From CAZMRF01 sp964568735 (lineage in GTDB: Bacteria > Acidobacteriota > Polarisedimenticolia > JACPZX01): DNA of 64,000 bases. The stretch spans positions 1 through 64,000 of the forward strand of contig CAZMRF010000011.1 of assembly GCA_964568735.1 (NCBI GenBank), given 5' to 3'. Below the pieces are notes generated by a model. It was not told where the DNA came from and made no database searches. It worked only from the letters and a program-made list of their open reading frames with translations. How positions within the stretch are numbered: the stretch's first letter is position 1; each line of letters opens with the position of its first letter. The position numbers were made by a program, and so were the translations under genes. Positions 15,918-24,777 of the stretch are shown in pieces.

Positions 15918-17987
15918 ATGCCGCCGACCCAGCCTCCCTCGAAGTATCTCTCCATCAAGGGGAAGCTCACCCTGATGGTGATGCTCACCAGCGGCGCCGC
16001 GCTGCTGATGGCGTGCCTCGGCTTCGCGCTCTACGACCTCTTCAGCTTCCGGCAGGAGAAGGTCCGCGAGCTGTCGAGCTTCGCCGAGATCATCGCGGCG
16101 AGCAGCGCCAAGAGCCTGAACACCAAGGATGGCGACGCGGCCGCCGACGTCTTCGGCAGCCTTCCCAGTGATCGCAACATCCTCGCCGCCTGCCTCTACT
16201 CGGCCGAGGGCGATCTGCTGACGGGGTATATCAATCGCTCGGATGCAGCGGAGAGCTGCCCCGCCAGAGGCGCGGCGCCGGGACACTGGTTCGATGGCAC
16301 CCGCCTGCACCTGGTGCATCCGGCCGTGCTGACGGGAAAGCCCGTAGGAAGCGTCTACCTGGTCTCCACGCTCGCCGAGATCAGCGACCGGATGGTCCGC
16401 TACGCCTCGATTTCGGGCGTCGTGCTGCTCGCCTCGTTCCTCGTCGCGCTGAGCGTATCGACGCGGCTGCGCAGGGAGATCTCCGATCCCATTCTGAAGC
16501 TCGCCCGGGCGGCACGCGCCATCTCCCACGAGCAGGACTACTCCCATCGCGTCGCGAAGCTGAGCACCGACGAGGTCGGCACCCTCACCGATGCCTTCAA
16601 CGACATGCTCTCGCAGATCCAGAGCCGGGACGATGAGCTGCGCCGGGCCCAGGACGAGCTCGAGAAGCGGGTCGAGGAGAGGACGAGCCAGCTCAAGCAG
16701 GAGACCAGCAGCAGGCACCAGGCGGAAGTGGCGCTCAAGGAGAGTGAAGAGGCGCTCCGGCAGGCTCAGAAGATGGAGGCCATCGGGCGACTGGCCGGGG
16801 GCGTGGCGCACGATTTCAACAACCTCCTGACGGCCATCATGGGATACACCGAGATGCTGGCGGATGCCCTCAACGAGGGCGATCCACTGAAAGCGCAGGT
16901 GGGTGAGATCCGGAAGGCATCCCTGCGGGCCGCCGATCTGACACGCCAGCTCCTCGCCTTCAGCCGCAAACAGGTGCTGGACCCCAAAGTACTGAACCTG
17001 AACTGGATCGTGTCAAATCTCGAAGTGATGCTGAGGAGGCTCATCGGCGAGGACATCGAGCTGGTGACGGCGCTGCGTGAAGGCCTCGGCCGGATCAAGG
17101 CCGACCCGGGGCAGGTCGAGCAGGTGATCCTGAACCTCGCCGTCAACGCGCGCGACGCCATGCCGGACGGCGGCCGCCTCACGATCGAGACCTGCGACCT
17201 CCAGGTCCGGGATGCCGGCGCGAGCCCCGCGGAGATCGCCCCCCCCGGCCGCTACGTGATGCTCCAGGTCTCGGACACGGGTTGCGGCATGGATGAGGAG
17301 ACGCGGGTGCGGATCTTCGAGCCCTTCTTCACGACGAAGGAGAAGGGCAAGGGAACCGGCCTGGGACTCTCGACGGTCTACGGCATCGTCACCCAGAGCG
17401 GCGGCTTCATCAGCGTCCACAGCGCGCAGGGACAGGGCGCTGCCTTCAGGATCCTCCTTCCCAGGGTCGAGCAGGAGGCCGAATTGCTCACCTCGCCTGC
17501 CGACTCGAGAGCTGCCCTGGGAGGGACGGAGACGATCCTCCTGGTGGAGGACGAGGATCTCGTGAGGGATCTCACCCGGGGTGTCCTCCTGACGCACGGC
17601 TACAAGGTCCTGGAGGCGCCTCATGGCGGAGAGGCCCTGCTCATCTGCGAGAGCTACAAGGGGCCCATTCACCTCATGCTGACGGACGTCGTCATGCCGA
17701 ACCTGAGCGGCCCTGCACTCTTCCAGCGGGTGGGGCCCCTGCGGCCCGAGATGGCGGTGCTCTACATGTCGGGATACATCGACGCCTCGGATCCCGGCCT
17801 GGGCAAGATCCGCCCCGGAGATCCTTTCATCCAGAAGCCCTTCACGCCGTCGGTTCTCGCGCGGAAGATCCGCTCGGTGCTCGAAACCTCGCCGGCGGCG
17901 CAGGGGACGGCGCCCGCAGGGGAGCCGCTCGAACCTCTCGATGCGACGGATGAGGACGAGCTGGTCCTGACGCTCGATCCGCTTTGA
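15918..17987 (+). CDS. Hybrid sensor histidine kinase/response regulator
   Basis: 689 residues. Transmembrane helix 1 is at about 18-42 and helix 2 at about 160-185, enclosing a periplasmic CHASE8-like sensor region (FAEIIAASSAKSLNTKDGDA). HAMP follows (about 186-240), then a coiled coil and the NtrB-type H-box LAGGVAHDFNNLLTAI with phosphoacceptor H298. N-, G1- and G2-box motifs of the HATPase are visible (NLAVNARDAMPDGG, DTGCGMDEET, GTGLGLSTVYG). A C-terminal receiver domain carries LMLTDVVMP with D590 as phosphoacceptor. The architecture predicts an inner-membrane sensor whose output passes through an internal receiver; no separate output regulator is adjacent. Confidence 0.93.
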   Translation: MPPTQPPSKYLSIKGKLTLMVMLTSGAALLMACLGFALYDLFSFRQEKVRELSSFAEIIAASSAKSLNTKDGDAAADVFGSLPSDRNILAACLYSAEGDLLTGYINRSDAAESCPARGAAPGHWFDGTRLHLVHPAVLTGKPVGSVYLVSTLAEISDRMVRYASISGVVLLASFLVALSVSTRLRREISDPILKLARAARAISHEQDYSHRVAKLSTDEVGTLTDAFNDMLSQIQSRDDELRRAQDELEKRVEERTSQLKQETSSRHQAEVALKESEEALRQAQKMEAIGRLAGGVAHDFNNLLTAIMGYTEMLADALNEGDPLKAQVGEIRKASLRAADLTRQLLAFSRKQVLDPKVLNLNWIVSNLEVMLRRLIGEDIELVTALREGLGRIKADPGQVEQVILNLAVNARDAMPDGGRLTIETCDLQVRDAGASPAEIAPPGRYVMLQVSDTGCGMDEETRVRIFEPFFTTKEKGKGTGLGLSTVYGIVTQSGGFISVHSAQGQGAAFRILLPRVEQEAELLTSPADSRAALGGTETILLVEDEDLVRDLTRGVLLTHGYKVLEAPHGGEALLICESYKGPIHLMLTDVVMPNLSGPALFQRVGPLRPEMAVLYMSGYIDASDPGLGKIRPGDPFIQKPFTPSVLARKIRSVLETSPAAQGTAPAGEPLEPLDATDEDELVLTLDPL

Positions 17988-17998
17988 GAGCCTCGCGT

Positions 17999-18364
17999 TC
18001 AGCCCCAGAAGACGTTCGCTGAAGAGCGATCGTAGGAGCGGAGGAGGGCTCGGAAGCGGCGCCTGGCCCTCACCCGGCCCGAGACGCGCCACGTGCCTCC
18101 CTCATCCTCCCGCTCGAAGTGCCACATGCGCCTGACGGGCGCGTAGCGGAAGCGCGCGAGGGTCGTTCTCCTCCAGCCCCCCTGGCCTTCGCCTTCCCGG
18201 CGCATCTCGTAGAGCGTCACCGTGAGCGCTTCGATCCGGTAGCTCAGCCGTATCCTTCCACGCAACGTGTTGGAGCGCCGCGGCTCGGCGCAGAAGGCCT
18301 CCATTTCGCGGACGACCTTCCGCTGCAGCCGCGCTGGCAGCTCCGCTGCCGTCTCGCCCTTCAC
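17999..18364 (-). CDS. DUF3024 family protein
   Basis: 121 residues from a GTG at 18364. The pattern RIRLSYRIEALTVTLYEMRR, then TTLARFRYAPVRRMWHFERE, matches DUF3024, a family of short bacterial proteins of unknown function with strands ending in paired Trp/Arg residues. It is strongly basic. It follows glnS on the same strand with a 26-base gap and could be the last gene of the gltX-glnS operon. It is convergent with the hybrid kinase, whose stop is 11 bases from this stop. Confidence 0.7.
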   Translation of the reverse strand: MKGETAAELPARLQRKVVREMEAFCAEPRRSNTLRGRIRLSYRIEALTVTLYEMRREGEGQGGWRRTTLARFRYAPVRRMWHFEREDEGGTWRVSGRVRARRRFRALLRSYDRSSANVFWG

Positions 18365-18390
18365 TGCGCCATCCCGGGAGGCTCGCCCTG

Positions 18391-20073
18391 TCAGGCCTGG
18401 CCCTTCTTCTGTATCTTCGCCCAGCTGTCACGCAGCTCGATCGTCCTGTTGAAGACGATCCGCCGTTCGTTCGAGCCGGGGTCCACGCAGAAGTAGCCGT
18501 GACGGAGGAATTGACAGGTCGTCCCCGGCGCGGCGCCGGCCAGCGACGGCTCGACGAGGCAGCCGGTGAGGGCTTCGAGGGAGAGCGGGTTGAGATCCCC
18601 GATGAAGTCCCGGCCTCCCGAGCCGGGGAACTCCTCCTTGAAGAGGTGGTCGTAGAGCCGCACCTCGGCGGGCCTCGCGTGGGCGGCGGAGACCCAGTGG
18701 AGCGTGCCGCGCACCCGGCGCCCATCGGGAGCCTCCCCGCCGCGGCTGCCGGGATCGTAGGTGCAGCGCAGCTCGACGACGTCGCCGGCCGTGTTCTTGA
18801 CCACCTCGCGGCAGGTGACGAGGTAGGCGTGCTTGAGCCGGACCTCGGCCCCGGGCGAGAGGCGGTAGAACTTCTTCGACGGCTCCTCCATGAAGTCGTC
18901 CCTGTCGATCCAGACTTCGCGCGAGAAGGGCACCATCCTCGTGCCCGCGGAGGGATCCTCCGGGTTGTTGACCGCCTCGACCTCTTCCGAGCGCCCCTCC
19001 GGGTAGTTCTCGAGGACGAGCTTCAACGGGCGGAGGACCGCCATCACGCGCGGCGCCGTCCTGTTCAGCTCCTCGCGCAGGCAGAACTCCAGTTTCCCGG
19101 CGTCCACCGTCGTGCTGTCGGTCTTCGACATGCCGATCATCGCGCAGAAGGCGCGAATCGCCGCGGGCGGGCAGCCGCGGCGCCGCATGCCGCTGAGCGT
19201 GGGCATCCTGGGGTCGTCCCATCCGGAGACGTGGCCCTCCTCGACGAGCCTCAGGAGCTTCCTCTTGCTGAGCAGCGTGTAGCTCAGGTTGAGCCGGGCG
19301 AACTCGATCTGGCGCGGAGTGCACGGGACGCTCGTGTTCCCGATGCACCAGTCGTAGAGAGGGCGGTGATCCTGGAACTCGAGTGTGCAGAGCGAGTGGG
19401 TGATCCCCTCGAGGGCGTCGGAGAGGGGGTGCGCGAAGTCGTACATCGGATAGACGCACCAGGCGTCCCCGGTTCGGTGGTGGCTCGCGTGGAGGATACG
19501 GTAGAGGACCGGATCCCTCATGTTGAGGTTTCCCGATCCCATGTCGATCTTCGCCCGAAGCACGCGGGAACCGTCGGGGAACTCCCCCTTGCGCATCCGC
19601 TCGAAGAGATCGAGGCTCTCCTCGACGGCGCGCGTCCGCCAGGGGCTCTCACGGCCCGGCTCGGTCAGCGTGCCGCGGTAGGCGCGGATCTCCTCCGCGC
19701 TGAGGTCGTCCACGTAGGCGAGCCCCTTGCGGGTCAGCTCCACCGCGAAGCCGTAGAGCTGCTCGTAGTAGTCGGAGGCGAAATAGAGCCGGTCCTCCCA
19801 GTCGAAGCCCAGCCAGCGGACGTCCTCCTGGATCGACCGGACGTAGCGATCCTCCTCGGTCGTCGGGTTGGTGTCGTCGAAGCGAAGCGTCGTGATCCCG
19901 CCGAACTCCTGCGCGACCCCGAAGTTCAGGCAGATCGACTTGGCGTGGCCGATGTGCAGGAAGCCGTTCGGCTCGGGAGGGAAGCGCGTGACGATCTTCG
20001 AGTGCTTCCCCGCGCGAAGATCCTCCTCGATGATCTCGCGGATGAAGTCCGTGGTCTCCCGGATCTCGCTCAC
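18391..20073 (-). CDS. glnS: Glutamine--tRNA ligase
   Basis: 560 residues from a GTG at 20073, close to the 554 residues of E. coli GlnRS. RFPPEPNGFLHIGHAKSICL holds the HIGH-type class I signature; LLSKRKLLRLV is the KMSKS-type loop; the C-terminal beta-barrel anticodon-binding region is present (GTLHWVSAAHARPAEVRLYD). It charges tRNA-Gln directly with glutamine in the cytoplasm. The GTG overlaps the TGA of gltX by 4 bases (GTGA), so translation is coupled. Bacterial GlnRS is considered a eukaryote-derived acquisition, and its presence suggests that the tRNA-dependent amidation route may be dispensable for Gln in this organism. Confidence 0.97.
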   Translation of the reverse strand: MSEIRETTDFIREIIEEDLRAGKHSKIVTRFPPEPNGFLHIGHAKSICLNFGVAQEFGGITTLRFDDTNPTTEEDRYVRSIQEDVRWLGFDWEDRLYFASDYYEQLYGFAVELTRKGLAYVDDLSAEEIRAYRGTLTEPGRESPWRTRAVEESLDLFERMRKGEFPDGSRVLRAKIDMGSGNLNMRDPVLYRILHASHHRTGDAWCVYPMYDFAHPLSDALEGITHSLCTLEFQDHRPLYDWCIGNTSVPCTPRQIEFARLNLSYTLLSKRKLLRLVEEGHVSGWDDPRMPTLSGMRRRGCPPAAIRAFCAMIGMSKTDSTTVDAGKLEFCLREELNRTAPRVMAVLRPLKLVLENYPEGRSEEVEAVNNPEDPSAGTRMVPFSREVWIDRDDFMEEPSKKFYRLSPGAEVRLKHAYLVTCREVVKNTAGDVVELRCTYDPGSRGGEAPDGRRVRGTLHWVSAAHARPAEVRLYDHLFKEEFPGSGGRDFIGDLNPLSLEALTGCLVEPSLAGAAPGTTCQFLRHGYFCVDPGSNERRIVFNRTIELRDSWAKIQKKGQA

Positions 20074-21569
20074 GCCTGCTCCCCGCCGCCCATGGCCTCG
20101 TATCGCTTCTCGAGATCCTTGAGCCTGCTCGCCGGCAGCCCGCCCAGGGCATCGATGGCGCGCCGGAGCCTCACCCGGACGATGTCCGCCCCCAGAATCT
20201 CCATCGAGTCGAAGAGCGGAGTCCAAGCCTTCGAGCCCGAGAGTGCCACGTAGAAGGGGAGGCAGAGATCGCGCAGCTTGATTTCGAAGTCCCCCGAGAG
20301 CTTCTCGAAGAGGGCCTTGATGGACGCCGTGCTGAAATCCCGCAGGCGCTCCAGGTGCCACAGGGAGAGCTGGAGGATCTCGATCACCTCCTCCGGGGCG
20401 CGCTCCTTGATGACCAGATCGCGGGGATTGAAGCGCACCTCGTCGGCGAAGAAGGGCACGGTCAGGGCGCCCCAGTCCGAGAGCGTCTCGAGCCTCTTGT
20501 GGACGAGCGGGACGAGGCGGCCCAGGGGCTCGCGCCCCAGCCCCCAGCTCTCCAGAGCGGTAAGGAGCGCGGCGTCACCATAGTCCTCGCGGATGTAGCG
20601 TCCGTTCAGCCACCTCAGCTTGGTGACGTCGAAGACGGGGCCGCCGAGCGAGATGTCCTCGAGCTTGAGGTGGGTGCACATCTGCTCCAGCGTGAACTTG
20701 TCCTCGCCTCCGGGCAGGCTCCATCCCATGAGCCCCAGGTAGTTCCGCAACGCCTCCGGGAGGAAGCCGGCCCGGCGGTAATAGCCGATGGACGTGGGGT
20801 TCTTCCGCTTGGAGAGCTTGGACTTGTCCGGGTTTCGCAGGAGCGGCAGGTGGCAGAAGACGGGAGGCTCCCACCCGAAGTGCTCGTAGAGCATCAGGTG
20901 CTTGGGGAGCGAGCTGATCCACTCCTCGCCTCGGATGACGTGGCTCACTCCCATCAAATGATCGTCCACGACGTTGGCCAGATGATACGTGGGCAGCCCG
21001 TCCGACTTGAGAAGGACCTGGTCGTCCACGCCCGCCCACTCCTTCCGGATGGCACCGCGCAGGAGGTCGCGCATGACGCACTCGCCCTCGAGCGGGATCT
21101 TCATCCGGACGACGAAGGGCTCTCCCGCGCCGGCACGGCGCAACGACTCGGCGGGCTCGAGGTTTCGACAAGCGCGGTCGTAGCCCGTCGCGGCCCCGGC
21201 GCTCAGGGCGCGGCGCTCCTCCAGCCTCTGGCGCGTGCAGAAGCAGTGGTAGGCGTGGCCGGCCTCGAGCAGCCGGGCCACGTGATCCCGGTAGATGACG
21301 CTGCGCTCGCTCTGGCGATAGGGAGCGTGGGGTCCACCCACGTCGGGCCCCTCGTCCCATGGGATCCCGAGCCACTTCAGGGATTCCATGATCGCCGCTT
21401 CGGACTCCTTCGTGGAGCGGGCCTGGTCCGTGTCCTCGATGCGGAGGATGATCTTCCCGCCCCGCCCCTTCGTGAAGGCGTAGTTGAAGACCGCCTGGTA
21501 GGCGGTTCCGACGTGGGGATCTCCCGTCGGAGAGGGCGCGATGCGGACTCTGATCTCGTGTGTGGTCAT
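20070..21569 (-). CDS. gltX: Glutamate--tRNA ligase
   Basis: 499 residues, as expected for bacterial GluRS. VRIAPSPTGDPHVGTAYQAV contains the HIGH-equivalent; ILRIEDTDQAR is the conserved acceptor-binding strand; KLSKRKNPTSIGYYR is the KMSKS loop. A helical anticodon-binding domain fills the C-terminus. A short Cys-containing CFCTRQRLEERR insert lies at the zinc-site position but lacks the full set of ligands. It attaches glutamate to tRNA-Glu. The 3' end overlaps glnS by 4 bases. The ATG at 21569 is divergent to mscL, with about 170 bases between. Confidence 0.97.
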   Translation of the reverse strand: MTTHEIRVRIAPSPTGDPHVGTAYQAVFNYAFTKGRGGKIILRIEDTDQARSTKESEAAIMESLKWLGIPWDEGPDVGGPHAPYRQSERSVIYRDHVARLLEAGHAYHCFCTRQRLEERRALSAGAATGYDRACRNLEPAESLRRAGAGEPFVVRMKIPLEGECVMRDLLRGAIRKEWAGVDDQVLLKSDGLPTYHLANVVDDHLMGVSHVIRGEEWISSLPKHLMLYEHFGWEPPVFCHLPLLRNPDKSKLSKRKNPTSIGYYRRAGFLPEALRNYLGLMGWSLPGGEDKFTLEQMCTHLKLEDISLGGPVFDVTKLRWLNGRYIREDYGDAALLTALESWGLGREPLGRLVPLVHKRLETLSDWGALTVPFFADEVRFNPRDLVIKERAPEEVIEILQLSLWHLERLRDFSTASIKALFEKLSGDFEIKLRDLCLPFYVALSGSKAWTPLFDSMEILGADIVRVRLRRAIDALGGLPASRLKDLEKRYEAMGGGEQA

Positions 21570-21738
21570 GACGGCGACGGCGAATGTTGTCCGATGGCCC
21601 GCGCCTTTTCAACCGGGGCCGCCGGCGCCGCTCGTGGCTCCAGAAGTCGCGCCGGGCGACCCTCCGGCGCCCCGCGTATACTCACCGCCGGCGCCACCGG
21701 AGTTACGCTTTGAATTCAGCCCGCGGAGGAGGACGGAC

Positions 21739-22182
21739 ATGAGCATGCTCAAGGAGTTCAGGGATTTCGCGATGAAGGGGAACGTCGTGGACATGGCCGT
21801 CGGGATCATCATCGGCGGCGCCTTCGGCAGCATCGTTTCGTCGCTCGTCAAGGACGTGATCATGCCGCCCATCGGCATGCTGATGGGGCGAGTCGATTTC
21901 TCGAGCCTCTTCGTCGACCTCTCGGGCAAGGATTACGCTTCGCTGGCGGAGGCCCAGGCTGCCGGCGCGGCCACGGTCAACTACGGCCTCTTCGTGAACT
22001 CGATCCTGGATTTCACGATCGTGGCCTTCGCGATCTTCCTGTTGATCAAGCAGATGAACAGGCTGAAGAAGGCGGACACTCCTGCCCCGCCGGCGACGAA
22101 GGACTGCCCGCGCTGTCTCTCGCCAATCCCGCTCAAGGCCTCCCGCTGCGCCCACTGCACGGCGGATCTCCAGCCAGCCTGA
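21739..22182 (+). CDS. mscL: Large-conductance mechanosensitive channel
   Basis: 147 residues from the ATG at 21739, with GGAGGAGG about 6-13 bases upstream. The N-terminus MSMLKEFRDFAMKGNVVDMA and the glycine-rich pore helix GIIIGGAFGSIVSSLVKDVI followed by MPPIGMLMG are diagnostic. TM2 is at NSILDFTIVAFAIFLLIKQM. The C-terminus carries a small zinc-ribbon-like CPRC...CAHC tail, seen in some MscL homologues. It is an inner-membrane homopentamer that opens under membrane tension to release osmolytes. A 13-base segment of the 15.2-kb inverted repeat recurs just upstream. Confidence 0.97.
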   Translation: MSMLKEFRDFAMKGNVVDMAVGIIIGGAFGSIVSSLVKDVIMPPIGMLMGRVDFSSLFVDLSGKDYASLAEAQAAGAATVNYGLFVNSILDFTIVAFAIFLLIKQMNRLKKADTPAPPATKDCPRCLSPIPLKASRCAHCTADLQPA

Positions 22183-22235
22183 TGCCCGGGAGCCGTGCAT
22201 CCGGCATCCATGCGGCGTAGGATTACGGTCTCGCC

Positions 22236-23261
22236 ATGGAGCCGACTTCTTCTCTCATCGCGCTGCGCCCCCTCCAGCTCCGTGCGCTGCTCCTTTTCAT
22301 GGCCGCCGGGGTCCCGCAGCCCTCTGCGCTCCTGGCGGGCGAGGTGCCCGCCGTCACGGCCCCCACTGGAGCAGCGGCCGCCGAGGAGGCGCTGCCAGCA
22401 GGGGTGGTGGCCGCCTGCGACGCGTGCGCCCGCTTCGAGACCCTTCATGTGGGATCGCCCCCCGAAGCGGTCGTGGCCTTCAGTGAGGCCGAGCGGATCT
22501 GGTCGAGCCATCTCCTGTCGAAGGCCCCGATTCGAATCCGGGTGAGCTTCTGCCCCCTCAAGACGAAGGCCATCACGATTCCGAACCCGATCAACAGCCT
22601 GCCCGGGGTGCTCCCGGGCGATGCCTGGTACCCCATGGCGCTCGCCGACGCGCTCGGCGGTCGGGATCTCGCTCCGAATCAGTACGACATGGAGATCTTC
22701 TTCTCCGACTCGGTGGCGTGGCACTTCGCCACGAACGAATCGCCGCAGCCGGAGAAGGTGGACTTCCTCTCGGTCGCCCTGCATGAGATCGCCCACGGCC
22801 TGGGCTTCGCGAGCCTGATGAACCTCAGCGGCGGGAGGATCTTCTACGGGCTGGAGCTTGGGAAGACGTTTCCCCCGCTCTCCTTCGACATCCCCGACAT
22901 GAAGGGGATGCCCTCGGTCTTCGATCGCTTCATCGAGAGCGGCGCCGGCGAGCGATTCATGGACATCGCGGCGGTGGAGCCGCGGACGGTGGCGCTTGGC
23001 CGCGCCATCCTCGAGGGAAAGCTCTACTTCGGCGGAGCCAACGCGGTGCGGCGCTCCGAGGGCGTCCGGCCCCGGCTCCTGGTCTCCGACCCGAGCCACG
23101 TCGATCCATCGGAGTACGACCTCAGCTCCGAAGATGCCCTCATGACGCCGAAGGCGCTCCCCGGCCGCGCCACGCGGAGCCCCGGCCCCATCGTCCTCGG
23201 CGTCCTCGAGGATCTGGGCTGGCGCGTCCGCGACACCGAAGTGCTGGCGGACAGGCGGTAA
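22236..23261 (+). CDS. Secreted zinc metalloprotease-like protein (HEIAHGLGF)
   Basis: 341 residues with an N-terminal hydrophobic export signal (LRALLLFMAAGVPQPSALLA). The zinc site is LHEIAHGLGFASL with H183, E184 and H187. The extended metzincin third histidine is absent, so another residue must complete the site. PSEYDLSSEDALMTP and GPIVLGVLEDLGW resemble the conserved C-terminal part of HEIGHGLGF-type secreted proteases found in Myxococcota and Proteobacteria. A CDAC pair (about residue 57-60) may form a disulfide. It follows mscL by 54 bases, but the functions appear unrelated. The substrate is unknown. Confidence 0.78.
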   Translation: MEPTSSLIALRPLQLRALLLFMAAGVPQPSALLAGEVPAVTAPTGAAAAEEALPAGVVAACDACARFETLHVGSPPEAVVAFSEAERIWSSHLLSKAPIRIRVSFCPLKTKAITIPNPINSLPGVLPGDAWYPMALADALGGRDLAPNQYDMEIFFSDSVAWHFATNESPQPEKVDFLSVALHEIAHGLGFASLMNLSGGRIFYGLELGKTFPPLSFDIPDMKGMPSVFDRFIESGAGERFMDIAAVEPRTVALGRAILEGKLYFGGANAVRRSEGVRPRLLVSDPSHVDPSEYDLSSEDALMTPKALPGRATRSPGPIVLGVLEDLGWRVRDTEVLADRR

Positions 23262-23583
23262 GCAGGTCCCGGCTCAGCCTCCCACACCCGAGACGTTTCG
23301 GAGCAATGCCGCCAACCTGCCCGGCCGAGGTGACGCCAGGTGAGTGTAGAGGCGCGGTGCTGCGTGCCTGGGCGCCCATCGGGCCGCCGCCGGCACCCCT
23401 CCAGGGCCTCCGTTGGCAGGCGCGGGGGGCGTCGGGGCAGGCACGGAACTTGAAGCAGGGGACGGTCAACCACAGGGAGGAGTGCGGATTGCGCGTCCCC
23501 GCCAGCGGAGACGCCTCCTCCTGATGGTCCGCATCGGCATGGCCCGCCCCGGACGCGGGCGGCCCCAACAAGGAGCGAGCCTC
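23262..23583. other. Upstream region of asnA
   Basis: 322 bases with no convincing gene; the open frame upstream of asnA here lacks coding character. AAGGAG near 23570 serves the asnA start. I see no T-box, riboswitch or strong promoter match. Confidence 0.4.
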
Positions 23584-24723
23584 ATGAGCAGAGAGAACAG
23601 CAAGGTCGCGGACCTGGCCGGTCCGGGCATCGGCGACTACGCCGAGCTGGAGAAGATCCTCCCCGGCGATTACACATCACTCCTGGATCCACGCGAGACC
23701 CAGGAGGCCATCGTGGCCGCCAAGAACTGCATCGAGAAGGAGCTGTGCCGCAGCCTCAACCTCATGCCGGTGATCGTCCCCCTGATCGTGGACGCGGACA
23801 GCGGCGTGAACGACTACCTGGACCGTGACGGATCCAGGACTCCGATCCAGTTCCACATCTCCAACGACAGGGACAGGAACCCGATCGACGCCCAGATCGT
23901 GCAGGCCGCCACGAAGTGGAAGCGGATGGCCCTGCGTCAGTTCTCGATGGAGCCGGGAGAGGGGATCCTCACGGACATGCGCGCCGTGAGAAAGGACTAC
24001 TTCCTGGACCACGACCACAGTGCCTACGTGGACCAGTGGGACTGGGAGCTCGCCATCGAGAGGGAGCAGAGGAGCCTGGAGTTCCTCACGGACGTCGTGA
24101 GCAGGATCTGGGATGTTCTGAAGGGGGCGGAGGCCCACGTGCAGGAGATGTTCCCCGGGCTCCGCACGAATCGCTACCCGAACCTCCCGGAGAAGCTCAC
24201 TTTCCTGCACGCCGAGGAGATCCTCGAGATGTTCCCCGACCTCCCGCGCAAGGCGCGCGAGACCGAGATCCTGAAGAAGTTCCCCGCCGTCTTCATCTAC
24301 GGGATTGGCTGGACGCTCGCGGACGGCTATCCCCACGAGATGAGGGCGCCCGATTACGACGACTGGGTCACGGAAACGGTCTCGAAGGACGGTCGTCCCA
24401 TGCACGGCCTGAATGGGGACATCCTGGTGTGGAACCCCGTGACTCGCCGGCGTCACGAGCTGACCTCCATGGGGGTCCGCGTGGACGCGGCCTCCCTCAT
24501 GCGCCAGCTCGAGATGACGAAGCAGCTCCACTTCCTCGACTTCCCCTACCACCAGGCCATCGTCAACGACGATGTCCCCCTGAGCATCGGCGGGGGAATC
24601 GGCCAGTCGCGCACGTACATGCAGCTCCTCAAGAAGGCCCACCTCGGGGAGGTCAGCGTCACGGTCTGGCCCAGAATCCTCAAGGAGATGTGCGAGAAGA
24701 AGAACATCCACGTCCTGGAGTAG
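23584..24723 (+). CDS. asnA: Aspartate--ammonia ligase (asparagine synthetase A)
   Basis: 379 residues from the ATG at 23584, with AAGGAG upstream; E. coli AsnA is 330, and the excess is mainly at the N-terminus. Conserved segments align by eye: AATKWKRMALRQF, the AYVDQWDWE block, RAPDYDDW, HGLNGDILVWNPV, SSMG-like TSMGVRVDA and the catalytic IGGGIGQSRTYMQLL. It makes asparagine from aspartate, ammonia and ATP through an aspartyl-AMP intermediate; the fold is related to class II aminoacyl-tRNA synthetases. It is convergent with the DUF2891 gene 54 bases downstream. Confidence 0.96.
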   Translation: MSRENSKVADLAGPGIGDYAELEKILPGDYTSLLDPRETQEAIVAAKNCIEKELCRSLNLMPVIVPLIVDADSGVNDYLDRDGSRTPIQFHISNDRDRNPIDAQIVQAATKWKRMALRQFSMEPGEGILTDMRAVRKDYFLDHDHSAYVDQWDWELAIEREQRSLEFLTDVVSRIWDVLKGAEAHVQEMFPGLRTNRYPNLPEKLTFLHAEEILEMFPDLPRKARETEILKKFPAVFIYGIGWTLADGYPHEMRAPDYDDWVTETVSKDGRPMHGLNGDILVWNPVTRRRHELTSMGVRVDAASLMRQLEMTKQLHFLDFPYHQAIVNDDVPLSIGGGIGQSRTYMQLLKKAHLGEVSVTVWPRILKEMCEKKNIHVLE

Positions 24724-24777
24724 AAGGGAACGCGGCGCTGGGGATGACCGGGGAGCAGGTCTGCCCGGGAGAATCTC

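Noticed and set aside
22782..22800. Classification of the HEIAHGLGF protein as a metzincin
   Set aside because: The third zinc histidine of HExxHxxGxxH is absent (serine in its place), so only a broader metalloprotease call is justified.
23413..23583. Upstream extension of the asnA reading frame
   Set aside because: Codons here are not protein-like, and the ATG at 23584 follows AAGGAG and gives the expected AsnA start.
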